A DNA stretch of 53,767 nucleotides from an uncultured Flavobacteriales bacterium (GCA_946479985.1 CAMLIF010000014.1:1-53767); one strand, 5' to 3'; counted from the first letter of the stretch, positions 40,618 through 50,723 are shown. Notes: a model not told the origin generated them from the letters alone. Translations and numbers: made by a program.

Positions 40618-43600
40618 GGAATCGCAAACATTTCTATCTTTTCATTCTTGTGTTGATTCCAATTTTGTGGATCAAATTTACCTTACCTAACCCCCGCACT
40701 CACAATGTTTCCTTTCTTCAGGAAACTTTTTCAGAACGTATCACCGAGACAAATGAATATTCTTCGAAACTGATCGCGAAATGGAAATCGGTTCCGAAAG
40801 TTCAGTTCGATCAATTTTGTCAAACTGAAAATGACGGCATGTTTACTCATGTTTTTCAAAACGACAGCCTGGTTTACTGGGATTCCAATGAATTGCCGAT
40901 CAATCATTTCGCCGAACTGCATTTTCCCGTTTCAGGAATGAATCAGCTCGAAAACGGCTGGTATTATACGGTTATACAACGGTCGGATGATATTGTAATT
41001 GCCGTAAGTTTTGGCGTGCAGCATCAATATCCATATTTGAATGAACACCTTCAAAATAATTTCTTCGAACCGTTTGGCGACCAGCACTTTGATATTAACG
41101 TCGAATCTTCTGCCCCGGTACTCAAAGATTTGAATGGAAATTCCCTGGTCGGATTGAGTATGAATGATCATATAGAACAGCACGAAACACCTTTGGTCTG
41201 GATTTTTTGCCTGGTGCTTTTGGCATTTGTAATCGTCTGGCATTATTTCATGTATTCCTATTTAGGTAATATCGGTCGCTGGATGCTTTGCGGAATACTT
41301 GCCGTAATGCCGTTTTGCGTGTTGTACTTTGAACCTCTGAATTGGCTGGAAGGAACATCGCTGCTCGATTCCGGTATTTTGGCAATTGGTGACTGGATCC
41401 CGAACCTGGCATTGCTTATTTGCTGGTCGTTGAGTTTTATTCTCATCGGCATTACGGTTTCGCCAATGATTTTAGACCTTGTCGGAAAATGGCAGGGTGC
41501 ATTGCTGGCCGTGATCTTAATGCCCTGTGCGGTGATATTTCTGCCTTACCTGGCTAGTCAGATTATTGAGAATTCAAGTCTTTCGCTGCAGCTCACCAAC
41601 ATTTTGCAATTGGATGTTTATTCCTATTTGCTGCTTATATTAATCGCGGTTGCCGGCTGGTGGTTCGTTCAACTCAGTTATTTCAGCTGTAAGGCTATCC
41701 TGAAATGGAAAAACTCACAGGGGCTTTTGTTCGGATATGTGTTGTTTATTACGGCAGTTTCGGTTTTACTGACTATTATTATTGATCCTGAAAATGCGCG
41801 ATTGATCTACTGGCCTTTAATTGTTTTTTACAGTTTATACTGGCTTATCGGCTGGAAAAAAGGTGTGTGGAGTTTTAATTACATTCTCTTCGTTTTATTA
41901 CTCTTTTCAACCGCAACCACGGTCAATATAACCGAATTGTCAACCCTAAAGGAACGGGAAATCAGGGAGATTTATGCCAAAAACCTTGCGATAGAGCAAG
42001 ACATCAATACAGAAATTGAATTTACAAATCTCAAGAGCCAGATTATTTACGAACCGTACTGCAAGCGCTTCTTTGATACGGATTATGCCCCCAACCCGAG
42101 AGAAGTGAAAGAATCGTTTGAACACCGGTTTTTCAAAGACTATTGGGAACAATACGATTTGGATTGTTATTACTACCGTACGACGGATCTGGACACTAAA
42201 ATGGGTGATTACACCCAGCGCGAACTGGAACATCTGATCTCGATTCACGGTAAAAGATCTGAAATTGATCCGGATATCTATAGTGTAGAGGATGATCAGA
42301 GCCAGTTTGTTTATTGTTTCAAGATCCCGATTATCAGTGCCGATTCTGCCGATACAATTAACTTGTACGGAGGGTTGAAATCAAAACGGATTCCGGAAGA
42401 AATCGGATTTCCACGCTTGCTGATTTCAGACAAAACAAACGTTTTCAAAGCACTGTCGGAATATTCTATTGCGAAGTATCTGAACAACCGCCTGATCCGA
42501 AATGAAGGTGAAGCGGAATATCCGAGGAATATTGGTTCTTTAACTAATTGGAAAGGAATTGGTATTCACTGGGTCGATACAGATGATCTTTCGTATGTTA
42601 TTTACAAGAGTTCAAATAAAAATGCACTTGTTCTGAGCAAAGCTAAAGCGGGTTTAATGGATTCGGTTACGGCTATTTCATTCCTGGTTATTGCCAACGG
42701 TTTTCTTTTCCTCATTTTCAGATTGCTCGTAATGGGTTCAGTCGGAAGAACATTTGAACTGTCTTCGCTTGCAACACGCATTCAATTGGTGATGATCGGT
42801 TTGGTTGTTCTCTCGCTTGTAGGATTTAGTCTCGGAAGCGGAACCTTTATTCAGAAGCAATACGATCACAACAGTAAGGATATTATTCGTCAGAAATTAA
42901 GATCACTGCACCTCGAAGCGCTCAACAAACGCTACTTGTTCGTAAAAGGAGTGAAGCGGCAGGTTGTGGAAGATCAGCTGATAACCTGGTCGCGAACATA
43001 TCAAACAGATATTAATTTCTACCAGCCGCAAGGGTTTTTAGTGGCTTCTTCACGTCAGAAACTGTATAATATCGGTTTGCTCGGTGAGGAAATGCATCCC
43101 GATGCAATTCGTGCAATGAATTTCCAGGGAAAATCGGAAGCCATTCTGAAAGAGAAGATCGGTACGCTTGGTTTCTTTTCAGCTTATATTCCGCTTAACA
43201 GTTCAAAAGGTAAATTACTTGGTTATATCAACGTGCAGCATTTTGCACAACAGGGCGAATTTGAGAATCAGCTGCAAAGTTTCTTTGTGGCTATCCTCAA
43301 TGTGGTTATGCTTCTTCTGGTGCTATCTATCGTAGGTGCTGTCTTTGTCAGCGGCTGGATCACCAAGCCGTTGCGTATGATCCGCAGCAGCGTATCGAAC
43401 GTAAGTTTTGGTCAGCATAATGAACACATTAATTACAGCAGCAATGACGAGATTGGTGCACTTGTAGCGGAGTACAATAAAAAATTGACGGAGTTGGATG
43501 AGGCCGCCGCAAGATTGGCTCAAAGCGAACGTGAAGTGGCCTGGCGCGAAATGGCGAAACAAGTTGCGCATGAAATTAAGAATCCGCTTACACCCATGAA

Positions 43601-44195
43601 ATTAAGCGTTCAGCATTTGCAGCGTGTTTATAATCCGGATGATCCCGGGAATGCTGAGCGTATCGAAAAGGTGAGTGCCGCACTTATTGAACAGATTGAT
43701 GCCCTGACATCTATCGCCAATGCGTTTTCCAATTTTGCCAAACTTCCTCAGCCTCTCATGGCTGAAGTGGATCTGATCGAAGTTCTGAAGAACGTTATCG
43801 GGTTATTCGAAAATAACAGCGAATCGGTAGTTGAGCTAAAACCAACGGTAAATTCGCTTTTGATCAGGGCCGATAAAGAAATGTTGGTCCGCGTCTTCAA
43901 TAATATTATCACTAACGGCATTCAGGCGGTTCCGTATGGAACAAATGCACGCATTTTATTGAGCCTGGAAATTTTGGAGAATACGGTTAAAGTGCGTATT
44001 AAAGACAACGGCTCCGGGATTGCTTCCGAACAGCAAACAACCATCTTTGAGCCTTATTTCACCACGAAAACAACAGGAACAGGATTGGGCTTGGCCATGG
44101 TAAAACAAATTGTGGAAGGCCATAACGGAACCATTTCCATTGAAGAAACCGGAGCCAACGGAACTGTTATAGTGGTGGAGCTTCCACTTAGATGA
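40590..44195 (+). CDS. Large NtrY-like multi-spanning sensor histidine kinase
   Basis: This is a 1201-residue membrane kinase. One N-terminal membrane segment is followed by an extracytoplasmic region, then about eight hydrophobic segments between residues 200 and 450, a second extracytoplasmic region, two more membrane segments around 690-750, a third extracytoplasmic sensor and a final membrane segment with HAMP (FVSGWITKPLRMIRSSV). The phosphoacceptor is H994 in VAHEIKNPLTPMKLSVQH, and the ATPase has N- and G-boxes (DNGSGI, TGTGLGLAMV). The family resembles NtrY. The partner response regulator is not adjacent. The start codon lies 28 bases inside the kinase gene before it. Confidence 0.9.
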   Translation: MLGNIGSKLRNRKHFYLFILVLIPILWIKFTLPNPRTHNVSFLQETFSERITETNEYSSKLIAKWKSVPKVQFDQFCQTENDGMFTHVFQNDSLVYWDSNELPINHFAELHFPVSGMNQLENGWYYTVIQRSDDIVIAVSFGVQHQYPYLNEHLQNNFFEPFGDQHFDINVESSAPVLKDLNGNSLVGLSMNDHIEQHETPLVWIFCLVLLAFVIVWHYFMYSYLGNIGRWMLCGILAVMPFCVLYFEPLNWLEGTSLLDSGILAIGDWIPNLALLICWSLSFILIGITVSPMILDLVGKWQGALLAVILMPCAVIFLPYLASQIIENSSLSLQLTNILQLDVYSYLLLILIAVAGWWFVQLSYFSCKAILKWKNSQGLLFGYVLFITAVSVLLTIIIDPENARLIYWPLIVFYSLYWLIGWKKGVWSFNYILFVLLLFSTATTVNITELSTLKEREIREIYAKNLAIEQDINTEIEFTNLKSQIIYEPYCKRFFDTDYAPNPREVKESFEHRFFKDYWEQYDLDCYYYRTTDLDTKMGDYTQRELEHLISIHGKRSEIDPDIYSVEDDQSQFVYCFKIPIISADSADTINLYGGLKSKRIPEEIGFPRLLISDKTNVFKALSEYSIAKYLNNRLIRNEGEAEYPRNIGSLTNWKGIGIHWVDTDDLSYVIYKSSNKNALVLSKAKAGLMDSVTAISFLVIANGFLFLIFRLLVMGSVGRTFELSSLATRIQLVMIGLVVLSLVGFSLGSGTFIQKQYDHNSKDIIRQKLRSLHLEALNKRYLFVKGVKRQVVEDQLITWSRTYQTDINFYQPQGFLVASSRQKLYNIGLLGEEMHPDAIRAMNFQGKSEAILKEKIGTLGFFSAYIPLNSSKGKLLGYINVQHFAQQGEFENQLQSFFVAILNVVMLLLVLSIVGAVFVSGWITKPLRMIRSSVSNVSFGQHNEHINYSSNDEIGALVAEYNKKLTELDEAAARLAQSEREVAWREMAKQVAHEIKNPLTPMKLSVQHLQRVYNPDDPGNAERIEKVSAALIEQIDALTSIANAFSNFAKLPQPLMAEVDLIEVLKNVIGLFENNSESVVELKPTVNSLLIRADKEMLVRVFNNIITNGIQAVPYGTNARILLSLEILENTVKVRIKDNGSGIASEQQTTIFEPYFTTKTTGTGLGLAMVKQIVEGHNGTISIEETGANGTVIVVELPLR

Positions 44196-44586
44196 TCGAA
44201 ATATAATTTTCCGAAGAGATCCTCGTAGAATCACTGTTAAAGAGAATTGCCGGCAAGCCGACAATCTTTTATTAGCCACCGACCGCAGACAAGAATCTAT
44301 GCTTCGATCACCAGCGGCTGACACAGGACGGAATCGCTTGAGAAACAACTGACGATCATTTTTTAATATTACCAAAGCCTGACTCGCGGTTTCTGCATCC
44401 GGTTAATTGATGCATTCAATGGCAATAATCGTTGTGAGTGTGGGGATTAAGCAAGGCCGGTAGGCTTGCATCTAATTTGCGCATTCGCGGGAAACGCAAG
44501 CAGATTGTTAGGCGGAATTCTGGCAAAAACAAAAACGGCTGAGTTTCCCCAGCCGTTCTTCCAATAAATTTTAGTCTTTCCGACTA
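44196..44586. other. Intergenic region without a recognised gene
   Basis: This 391-bp stretch holds a possible stem (ttgccggcaa, 10-bp palindrome) at about 44248-44257. There is also a GC-rich patch (44449-44513) with short self-complementary pieces. The minus-strand open frame at 43956-44375 overlaps the histidine kinase and has no supporting features. A terminator lies at the end (44534-44557). I see no tRNA. Confidence 0.5.
44526..44557 (-). terminator. Terminator of the PA-domain gene
   Basis: Stem of 8 bp (44534-44541 with 44550-44557), followed on the minus strand by a U-rich tract (complement of 44525-44535). It lies past the stop at 44587. Confidence 0.6.
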
Positions 44587-46254
44587 TTATTTTGCAACCA
44601 CAACATTGAAACGGCTAGTAGTTCCGTTATTCATGTCTAATGTGAATACATAATTTCCAGCGTTCATTCCAGCTACGTTTGTAGTGAACTGACCACCGTT
44701 AATTTTTACATCCTGAGTTGAAACAAGACGACCAGCTAAATCTGTAATTTTCAAAGTTGCATCACCTTCAGCGTTAATTTTAACTGTAACCACATCTTTA
44801 GAAGGGTTAGGGAAAGCAGAAGCCTCTAATACATTTTCATTGATTGTAAGATCTTCAGCTGGGAATGTTTTTACACCAATTGCCGGAACCGGGCTTCCTG
44901 AAAAACCTCCAAGGTACCATGTAGCATCGCTCAAAATTGGGTATAAGGGCTGATTATTTGCCTCTTCATTCGCTGCATATTTCGTTTTGCTGTCGTATCC
45001 GATGTAGATAAGCATTGTATTATCTGTAACACAGAATAAGTAACGCTGATCATTTTCCAAAACAGCTTGGTTATCGAATGGAGCATATACAACACTATCC
45101 TGGTAATCACCAGTGAAAGAATATGTTCCTGAAGCAATCGGATTAAGAAGAGTTATAGCAATGTTGGGATCATCTAAATCTGTAAATGCATCATTCCACT
45201 CGTAAGCAGTAACGATAACATCAAAACCAGTTAATTCGTCAGTTGCCAATGTTGAAGCTGAGAAGTACATTCCATCAATACCAAGACGATCAGCATTAGC
45301 ATCTCTGTAAACGATACAAGTTGTAAATTCTTCTTCTGCATCACCAGATTTAGTTCCACCGTCTGAAGTTGGCAATCCGTCAGTTAAACGAGCCAAAGAA
45401 AGTATGTCACTTGTGATTTCGAAAGTTGAAGACAACTGATTGTCACTTGGATACTCATCTGTAGTTGAGTACGCCAATGTGTAAGTCAATGTGTGAGCAC
45501 CAACCGACCACGTAGCAGGAGCGTAAACAGGCAAAGTAATGATGTCAACACTGTCACCGGAAAGAATCGTAGGAATGTTCACTACTTCATTGTATGGTGT
45601 TCCTGAGATAGTAACAGTCAAAGTCATGTCTACCTGGTCATTTAAACCGTAGTTAAATACTCTGGCGAACGGTTTAATGCTGAATTCAGTTCCGTTTTCA
45701 GCAACTGTTTGTGGAACCCCACCGTAATCAGCACGCATAACATTTGTAGCCTGGAAACCGATATCATCACTGAAATATCCGGTTTTGTTACCGATGAAAA
45801 CGATTACGTCATCAGTTTCCATTGCATTTCGGATCAAAGCACCGTCAACGTCAGAGATCATTACAACAGGAATCGTTACCAATGCACCATCTGCACCCGC
45901 TCCCATTGGAATTGGAGCTCCGCCAATGTTATTAACGATAATTACACCAACTGCACCTGCATCCTGTGCAGCTAATGCTTTTGTACCAAATTCACAAGTA
46001 CCGCGGTACAACAGGGCAACTTTCCCTGCAACATTGTTAATTGGCGGAGTACATGCCAATGAGTCATTCATCAAAACAACTGTATCAAGTACATTGTTTC
46101 CCGGAATAGATAAGTCCATTCCCCAGGTTGTTCCGGTACCTTCGAATGTGTAAGCTCCGGCAATACCTGAAGGCTCTTCCACAGTAAAGATAATCTGCGA
46201 GAAAGCACCAGACGCCAGTACGGCAAACCCTAAAGAGAGTATAAGTTTTTTCAT
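44587..46254 (-). CDS. T9SS surface protein with PA (protease-associated) domain
   Basis: This is a 555-residue protein with the signal peptide MKKLILSLGFAVLASGAFSQ. A PA domain is visible: GKVALLYRGTCEFGTKALAA, then DAGAVGVIIVNNIGG and TIPVVMISDVDGALI. It is followed by beta-sandwich regions and ends in a type-A sorting domain (SAFPNPSKDVVTVKI; AGMNAGNYVFTLD). PA domains usually lie beside peptidases and regulate substrate access, but no protease domain is evident here. The codons are AT-richer at the 3' end than average. It is transcribed opposite to its neighbours and lies in its own unit. Confidence 0.85.
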   Translation of the reverse strand: MKKLILSLGFAVLASGAFSQIIFTVEEPSGIAGAYTFEGTGTTWGMDLSIPGNNVLDTVVLMNDSLACTPPINNVAGKVALLYRGTCEFGTKALAAQDAGAVGVIIVNNIGGAPIPMGAGADGALVTIPVVMISDVDGALIRNAMETDDVIVFIGNKTGYFSDDIGFQATNVMRADYGGVPQTVAENGTEFSIKPFARVFNYGLNDQVDMTLTVTISGTPYNEVVNIPTILSGDSVDIITLPVYAPATWSVGAHTLTYTLAYSTTDEYPSDNQLSSTFEITSDILSLARLTDGLPTSDGGTKSGDAEEEFTTCIVYRDANADRLGIDGMYFSASTLATDELTGFDVIVTAYEWNDAFTDLDDPNIAITLLNPIASGTYSFTGDYQDSVVYAPFDNQAVLENDQRYLFCVTDNTMLIYIGYDSKTKYAANEEANNQPLYPILSDATWYLGGFSGSPVPAIGVKTFPAEDLTINENVLEASAFPNPSKDVVTVKINAEGDATLKITDLAGRLVSTQDVKINGGQFTTNVAGMNAGNYVFTLDMNNGTTSRFNVVVAK

Positions 46255-46562
46255 AACATAAGTAAATTAAAGATGTGCTAATTTAATAAATCTTTATGAT
46301 TACAAAAAATTTGTTAAATATTATCTGAATGGAATGGGAATTAAAAGGGCATTTTTGTTAATGAGGTGTGTTTAATTTCTTTCAATTAATGAACTGATTT
46401 ATCAAACTACGGTTTTTCGAAGGTAGAAACACATCAGATTTGGATTTTCTCGCCAAAGGGGTTTATTTTATGAAATTGTCTACCGAAAATAACATGATCA
46501 GAATCGTTAAAATTTAGAATAAGGATCAATTTAAGATTGCAGCATAAGTAAATATTTGGATT
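46255..46562. other. AT-rich intergenic region between divergent genes
   Basis: This 308-bp stretch separates the PA-domain gene (minus) and the 46563 gene (plus). It is AT-rich, with short promoter-like pieces, but I see no clear operator, hairpin or RNA. Confidence 0.5.
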
Positions 46563-47189
46563 ATGAAAAAAGCTCTTCTGATACTAATCTTAGCGTTCAA
46601 TTTGAATTGTTTTTCCCAGAAGCTAATGACCGGAATTGCCACTAGTTTCTATGCAGATGATTTTTCACCTTATTTATACGGATCTTTGTTAGTGGGGATG
46701 AGCTGGAACTACGGCGCTTTCGCGCCGGTTTTTTCCAAGAAAATGGGATATCGTGAGAGTTCAATAGAGGAACTTGGTTTAACGGCTCGTTTTCAGATAA
46801 GACCTGAAGAATCACTATTCAATCTGTTTATGGAAGCTGGGTTTTCATCGCAAATCTCGGGTAAAAGATCTAATAAGGCAGTAAACTACAATTTATCGGT
46901 AGTGGAAGAAACAAGTCTTAGTTTTCATGGAGAACGCTTTTTAAAGGAAAGTTTTAACGGGTTTGCCGGCGTGGGAGTTAGTTTTACCTACAAGGAGTTT
47001 CAACTATTCTCCTCTTTTGGTTATTCTGCCAGACATTGGCAGCATTACAATGATGATGAGCCAAGTAAAGTTGAAGTATCTAAATCTAAAGGTCTTGGCG
47101 CATATATTGGCTTAAGATATTTTATTCCGTTGAAGAAACAGAAAGAAAGATACATTGTTGTGCCTTCTCCTTTTCAAGATTACCAGTGA
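46563..47189 (+). CDS. Small outer-membrane-beta-barrel-like protein
   Basis: This is a 208-residue protein with a signal peptide (MKKALLILILAFNLNCFSQ). The body has alternating hydrophobic/aromatic strands (PYLYGSLLVGMSWNYGAFAP, FNLFMEAGFSSQISG, FNGFAGVGVSFTYKEFQLFS) and ends near GLGAYIGLRYFIPL before a short basic tail. This is the pattern of a small outer-membrane beta-barrel. It shares no obvious operon with the gene at 47232, which begins 42 bases later. Function unknown. Confidence 0.7.
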   Translation: MKKALLILILAFNLNCFSQKLMTGIATSFYADDFSPYLYGSLLVGMSWNYGAFAPVFSKKMGYRESSIEELGLTARFQIRPEESLFNLFMEAGFSSQISGKRSNKAVNYNLSVVEETSLSFHGERFLKESFNGFAGVGVSFTYKEFQLFSSFGYSARHWQHYNDDEPSKVEVSKSKGLGAYIGLRYFIPLKKQKERYIVVPSPFQDYQ

Positions 47190-47231
47190 TTATAAATTGT
47201 AGATGTGGTTTCCGTAGAGTACTTTCGTCCT

Positions 47232-48107
47232 ATGAAAGTTTTCGCGTTGCCTTTATTCGTGCTGTTCGGTGGTTCTCCGGAACTTCGTGCGCAGGCATAC
47301 GAACCTTTGGTTAATGAACTGAACGAATGGCATTTTACAACCTGCTTTTCGGGGTGCAACACTTCTGTTTATTATACGGATGGTGATACGGTAGTTGGTG
47401 GTGACACCTACAAAATCCTGGATGGCTACCATTACATTTCACGTACTTTCCTGCTGCGCGAAGATGTTCCCAATAAACAGGTTTATCTTGCAAAAGTGAA
47501 CCCTGTGAAAACTGATATTACACTGCTGTATGATTTCTCGAAGCAGGAAGGAGATACCATGACATTATTTAATCCGAATAGTCCGTTTATGGAAGAACCC
47601 GGTGTTTTTCAACTGGATTCTATTCGTTTGAAACCACTTGTAAACGGAAACTACCGCCATTTTTACTGGTCGCCGGCTAATGGAAATACCATGTCGACAG
47701 ATCATCCGGTTTGGGTGGAGGGAGTTGGTTCGCTTTCACTTATAAATGTTGCGGGTGGAGAACCCGATTTCAACGGAGTGGGGGAACTGAGCTGTTTTTT
47801 CAAGAATAATAATTCGTTTTATACCAATCTTGATTCAATCGCCTCCTGTGAGCCGACGCACTTTCTAAGCTTGCCGGAATCTGCCTTAAACCAAACGGTT
47901 ATTTTCCCTAATCCATTTATCAATGAAGTTTCAGTAATCCTGGAACGGGATGAGTTAATTCAGGTGTTTACTCCTAATCTCATACTGGTTTTGGAGCAGG
48001 AGGGTAAAACCGGGCCGAATAACCTAAAGACAGATTTCCTCGCAGGCGGTATTTACTTCCTGAAGACATCCGGCTCATCAGATGTAAAGTGTATTATTAG
48101 ATTATGA
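47232..48107 (+). CDS. Secreted T9SS cargo protein
   Basis: This is a 291-residue protein when started at 47232, giving the signal peptide MKVFALPLFVLFGGSPELRAQ (an upstream ATG at 47205 adds nine residues). The mature part opens LVNELNEWHFTTCFSGCNTS and contains beta strands such as LLYDFSKQEGDTMTLFNP. It ends in a type-A sorting domain: VIFPNPFINEVSVILER, and LAGGIYFLKTSG. The fold upstream is not recognised, and the function is unknown. Confidence 0.8.
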   Translation: MKVFALPLFVLFGGSPELRAQAYEPLVNELNEWHFTTCFSGCNTSVYYTDGDTVVGGDTYKILDGYHYISRTFLLREDVPNKQVYLAKVNPVKTDITLLYDFSKQEGDTMTLFNPNSPFMEEPGVFQLDSIRLKPLVNGNYRHFYWSPANGNTMSTDHPVWVEGVGSLSLINVAGGEPDFNGVGELSCFFKNNNSFYTNLDSIASCEPTHFLSLPESALNQTVIFPNPFINEVSVILERDELIQVFTPNLILVLEQEGKTGPNNLKTDFLAGGIYFLKTSGSSDVKCIIRL

Positions 48108-48143
48108 TTTGTCCTGGATTTTAAGTGATAATAATTTATCATC

Positions 48144-48170
48144 ATGTGGTCCGCTGTCAGTGGACCATAT
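48144..48170. promoter_or_regulatory. Intergenic hairpin (tggtcc...ggacca)
   Basis: A 9-bp stem (48144-48152 with 48162-48170, one G.U) lies after the 47232 gene. No T-run follows, so terminator function is uncertain. Confidence 0.35.
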
Positions 48171-48171
48171 C

Positions 48172-48196
48172 TTTGCGCTCTTGTTTCTTTGCGTTA
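48172..48196 (+). repeat. Copy 3 of the dispersed intergenic motif
   Basis: The sequence ctttgcgctcttgtttcttt followed by gcgtt is like copy 2 at 26898. A reverse-oriented ccgcaaag at 48217-48224 may complete a split element. Confidence 0.35.
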
Positions 48197-48224
48197 ATAG
48201 TTTGAATCATTTCAACCGCAAAGA

Positions 48225-48248
48225 GAATTGCAGAATACTCTGCAATTC
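48225..48248. promoter_or_regulatory. Perfect 10-bp inverted repeat with 4-nt loop
   Basis: gaattgcaga (48225-48234) and tctgcaattc (48239-48248) flank a loop atac. No T-run. It could be an operator or RNA hairpin 113 bp before the 48361 gene. Confidence 0.45.
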
Positions 48249-48360
48249 CATCACCTAAATTCCCGGCTCGCTTTTAAATTATAAATAGAGATTAGAAGCT
48301 CAGAACAGAAAATAGAACGTCAAACTGCTTGTTTTCTTATGAAAACACTAAATTGCCACC

Positions 48361-50541
48361 ATGAAAAAATTGCTCGTTCTATTCCTGGCTATTAGCTCAC
48401 AATATGTTTTGGCAGATACGCTTGTCAGAGGAATTCCGAAATCGCCTTACGTTATTGAAATCCTCAACTACGACAGCCCGGATGAGGTGCTTAAAAATAA
48501 AAAACTGGAATTCGGTATTCAGCTTTCAAGCCTGGAAATGGGCCAGATCTCCAATTTCATAAATCACAAACTCGTTCCGGATGTTGAAAGACTGAATCCG
48601 TTTTTAGAATGGGAGCTTGACGTAGAAGTTCTGTTTACCCATCTGGAAACAGGGTTAGTTTCAACCATTGATGCGTTTTATTTCCGCGATTATGTGCGTG
48701 ATACAACAATCAACGACTGGACAGATAAACCAACAGATTTTCCCTTCAGAGTGCGATTTGCTCCAACCGAAACAGGGAACTGGACTTACCAGCTGCGCGT
48801 TAAACTGCGCGGAAAAGATATGGGTGGTTTTTGGGTGCGGCCGTTTAGAGTAATCGAATCCGGCGCACCGGGATTTACTTCCGTTCACCCGAATAAACGG
48901 AATTTGAGTGTTGATGGAAAGATGATCTTTCCTGTTGGACAGAATTTGCTTTCTCCGGTGAATGGGGTAGATAATTACACCGTAAAACCAAATGAAACAA
49001 ATAAGGCTGCCCGTCCTGACGATTGGCTGAATTATCATAAAGACGTTAAGATGTTTCATCAGCAGGGCGGCGATTTTATCCGTTTTGTGCAAACAGCATG
49101 GTCGAGTTTAATCGAGTTTGAAGAAAAAGGAAATTATTACAATCGTCTGCACTACGCGTGGGAACAGGATCAGTTACTCGAATATTGTGAAGCAAACAAT
49201 ATGCGTATGAACTTTAATTTCATGTTCCAGGAACCCATTATGAATTTTGGTCAGTATCATTCCACGCTATGGGATTTCGGACATAATTATCTCAAAGACG
49301 ACGGTACTTATGGTTACTATGAAAACGATCCTTATCCGGCATATTGCTACAACGACAGCGGAAAAGAAGAGCCGCACAGCATGTTTCTTGATGAAGAAGA
49401 TTTGCGTTATCATGAACAACGGATGCGTTATTATATTTCGCGTTACGGTTATTCTACCAGCATCATGGTTTTTGAATTACTGAGCGAACCGATGCACCTG
49501 GATCAGTATTATCCGAAAGAATCTCTTGAAATGAAGAATAATGAACAGGGAAAAATTGTTCGTGAAGCTTTATTAAACTACAATCGGCGTATGTCGGTTT
49601 ATATAAAAGATTCTTTGGAGCATCGTTCGCATTTAATTGGTGTTCATGCCTTTGATAACACCGTTTATTGGCAGGATGAAGAAGCTAAAAAGATTATTGA
49701 TGAAAGCTGTAAACTTCCCTCAATAGATGTAGTGGGATTCAGCACATACAAAAACGAACCGAACAGGTTGATTATTTCCAAACAGGAACGAGGAATTAAT
49801 GTAGAGGAAAATGAAAATTCTTATTATCAGAAAATCACAGATTTTTGGTCTTTGTATGAGAAACCGGTCATGCATTTTGAACAGGGCTCTACCGGCGATG
49901 TAAGTGCAAATCCAAATGCATCTTCCAATTTTACCCCTCATCAGATAGATGTTCGTACTGTTGGTTTCACTGGTTGTGCTGGTTTTTTCGTGTGGGAAGG
50001 TTTTTTGCCGGGGCCTGGTTTTGATTTGAAGGATGTCTGGAAAGGTACCGCAATAGCCAGTGATTGGATGAATAGTGATTCGGTGCTGCAGGTTTTAAGT
50101 AATTCGGGTGGTAACTGGATCCAGGGAAGGCAAGCTGAGAGGCACGACCGTTCGGTTTCCGGAAAAACCAAGGAAACAGAATATTACATTTCAGCAGACC
50201 AGGAACATGTTGTTGGATTTGTGTTGAACAGAACAGCTAATTCATACACCATGGCTATAAATCCGGAGCTGCAGGCAAAAATGAGTAAACCACAGGATTC
50301 TTATCTTGTACCTGTAAACATCAATTGGAACGATGGTAAGCAGTTATATGTTTCATCATTGCAAAAGAAAAGGGTTTATAAAATAACCTGGTACAACGCT
50401 TACACTCAGAGTGTGATTTCAGAAGAAACCGCTAAAACAAGCCGAAGAGGAGAATTTAAACTGGAATTTCCTTCGCTTACGGTTGATTCGAAGGAATCTT
50501 TCCGTCCGGTAGTTTGGTATACGCTGAGTTTGGTTGAATAA
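48361..50541 (+). CDS. Secreted glycoside hydrolase-like protein with DUF5060 domain
   Basis: This is a 726-residue protein with the signal peptide MKKLLVLFLAISSQYVLA. A roughly 170-residue N-terminal beta-sandwich (ending in FRVRFAPTETGNWTYQLRV) matches the DUF5060 domain of glycosidases. A TIM barrel follows, with candidate acid/base E376 (FELLSEPMHLDQY) and nucleophile E507 (VMHFEQGSTGD). The GH5/DUF4038-like layout makes it a probable polysaccharide-degrading enzyme, substrate unknown. There is no T9SS sorting domain at the C-terminus. Next to it sit a starch-binding-like protein and other surface proteins. Confidence 0.8.
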   Translation: MKKLLVLFLAISSQYVLADTLVRGIPKSPYVIEILNYDSPDEVLKNKKLEFGIQLSSLEMGQISNFINHKLVPDVERLNPFLEWELDVEVLFTHLETGLVSTIDAFYFRDYVRDTTINDWTDKPTDFPFRVRFAPTETGNWTYQLRVKLRGKDMGGFWVRPFRVIESGAPGFTSVHPNKRNLSVDGKMIFPVGQNLLSPVNGVDNYTVKPNETNKAARPDDWLNYHKDVKMFHQQGGDFIRFVQTAWSSLIEFEEKGNYYNRLHYAWEQDQLLEYCEANNMRMNFNFMFQEPIMNFGQYHSTLWDFGHNYLKDDGTYGYYENDPYPAYCYNDSGKEEPHSMFLDEEDLRYHEQRMRYYISRYGYSTSIMVFELLSEPMHLDQYYPKESLEMKNNEQGKIVREALLNYNRRMSVYIKDSLEHRSHLIGVHAFDNTVYWQDEEAKKIIDESCKLPSIDVVGFSTYKNEPNRLIISKQERGINVEENENSYYQKITDFWSLYEKPVMHFEQGSTGDVSANPNASSNFTPHQIDVRTVGFTGCAGFFVWEGFLPGPGFDLKDVWKGTAIASDWMNSDSVLQVLSNSGGNWIQGRQAERHDRSVSGKTKETEYYISADQEHVVGFVLNRTANSYTMAINPELQAKMSKPQDSYLVPVNINWNDGKQLYVSSLQKKRVYKITWYNAYTQSVISEETAKTSRRGEFKLEFPSLTVDSKESFRPVVWYTLSLVE

Positions 50542-50723
50542 AGCCGGCATTAATACAATTTTCTTCAATAGGATAAAGTGAGCAACTGTTCGTTAGCGTC
50601 AAAAAACGGTCGAAAAGGGTAGGTCACATTCAATTCACCGACAAAAACCATGAGTTTACCGCGGTTCTTTACGAATGTGTTAAGAAATGAATAAGTTTCG
50701 TTCTTAAAATTTGAAGGTTAATT

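Noticed and set aside
43956..44375. 139-codon minus-strand frame over the histidine kinase 3' end
   Set aside because: Most of it is antisense to the kinase catalytic domain, with no start context or domain.
44507..44513. gttaggc, which matches the integron attC R' core
   Set aside because: No matching RYYYAAC partner or attC fold at the right distance, and no integrase nearby.
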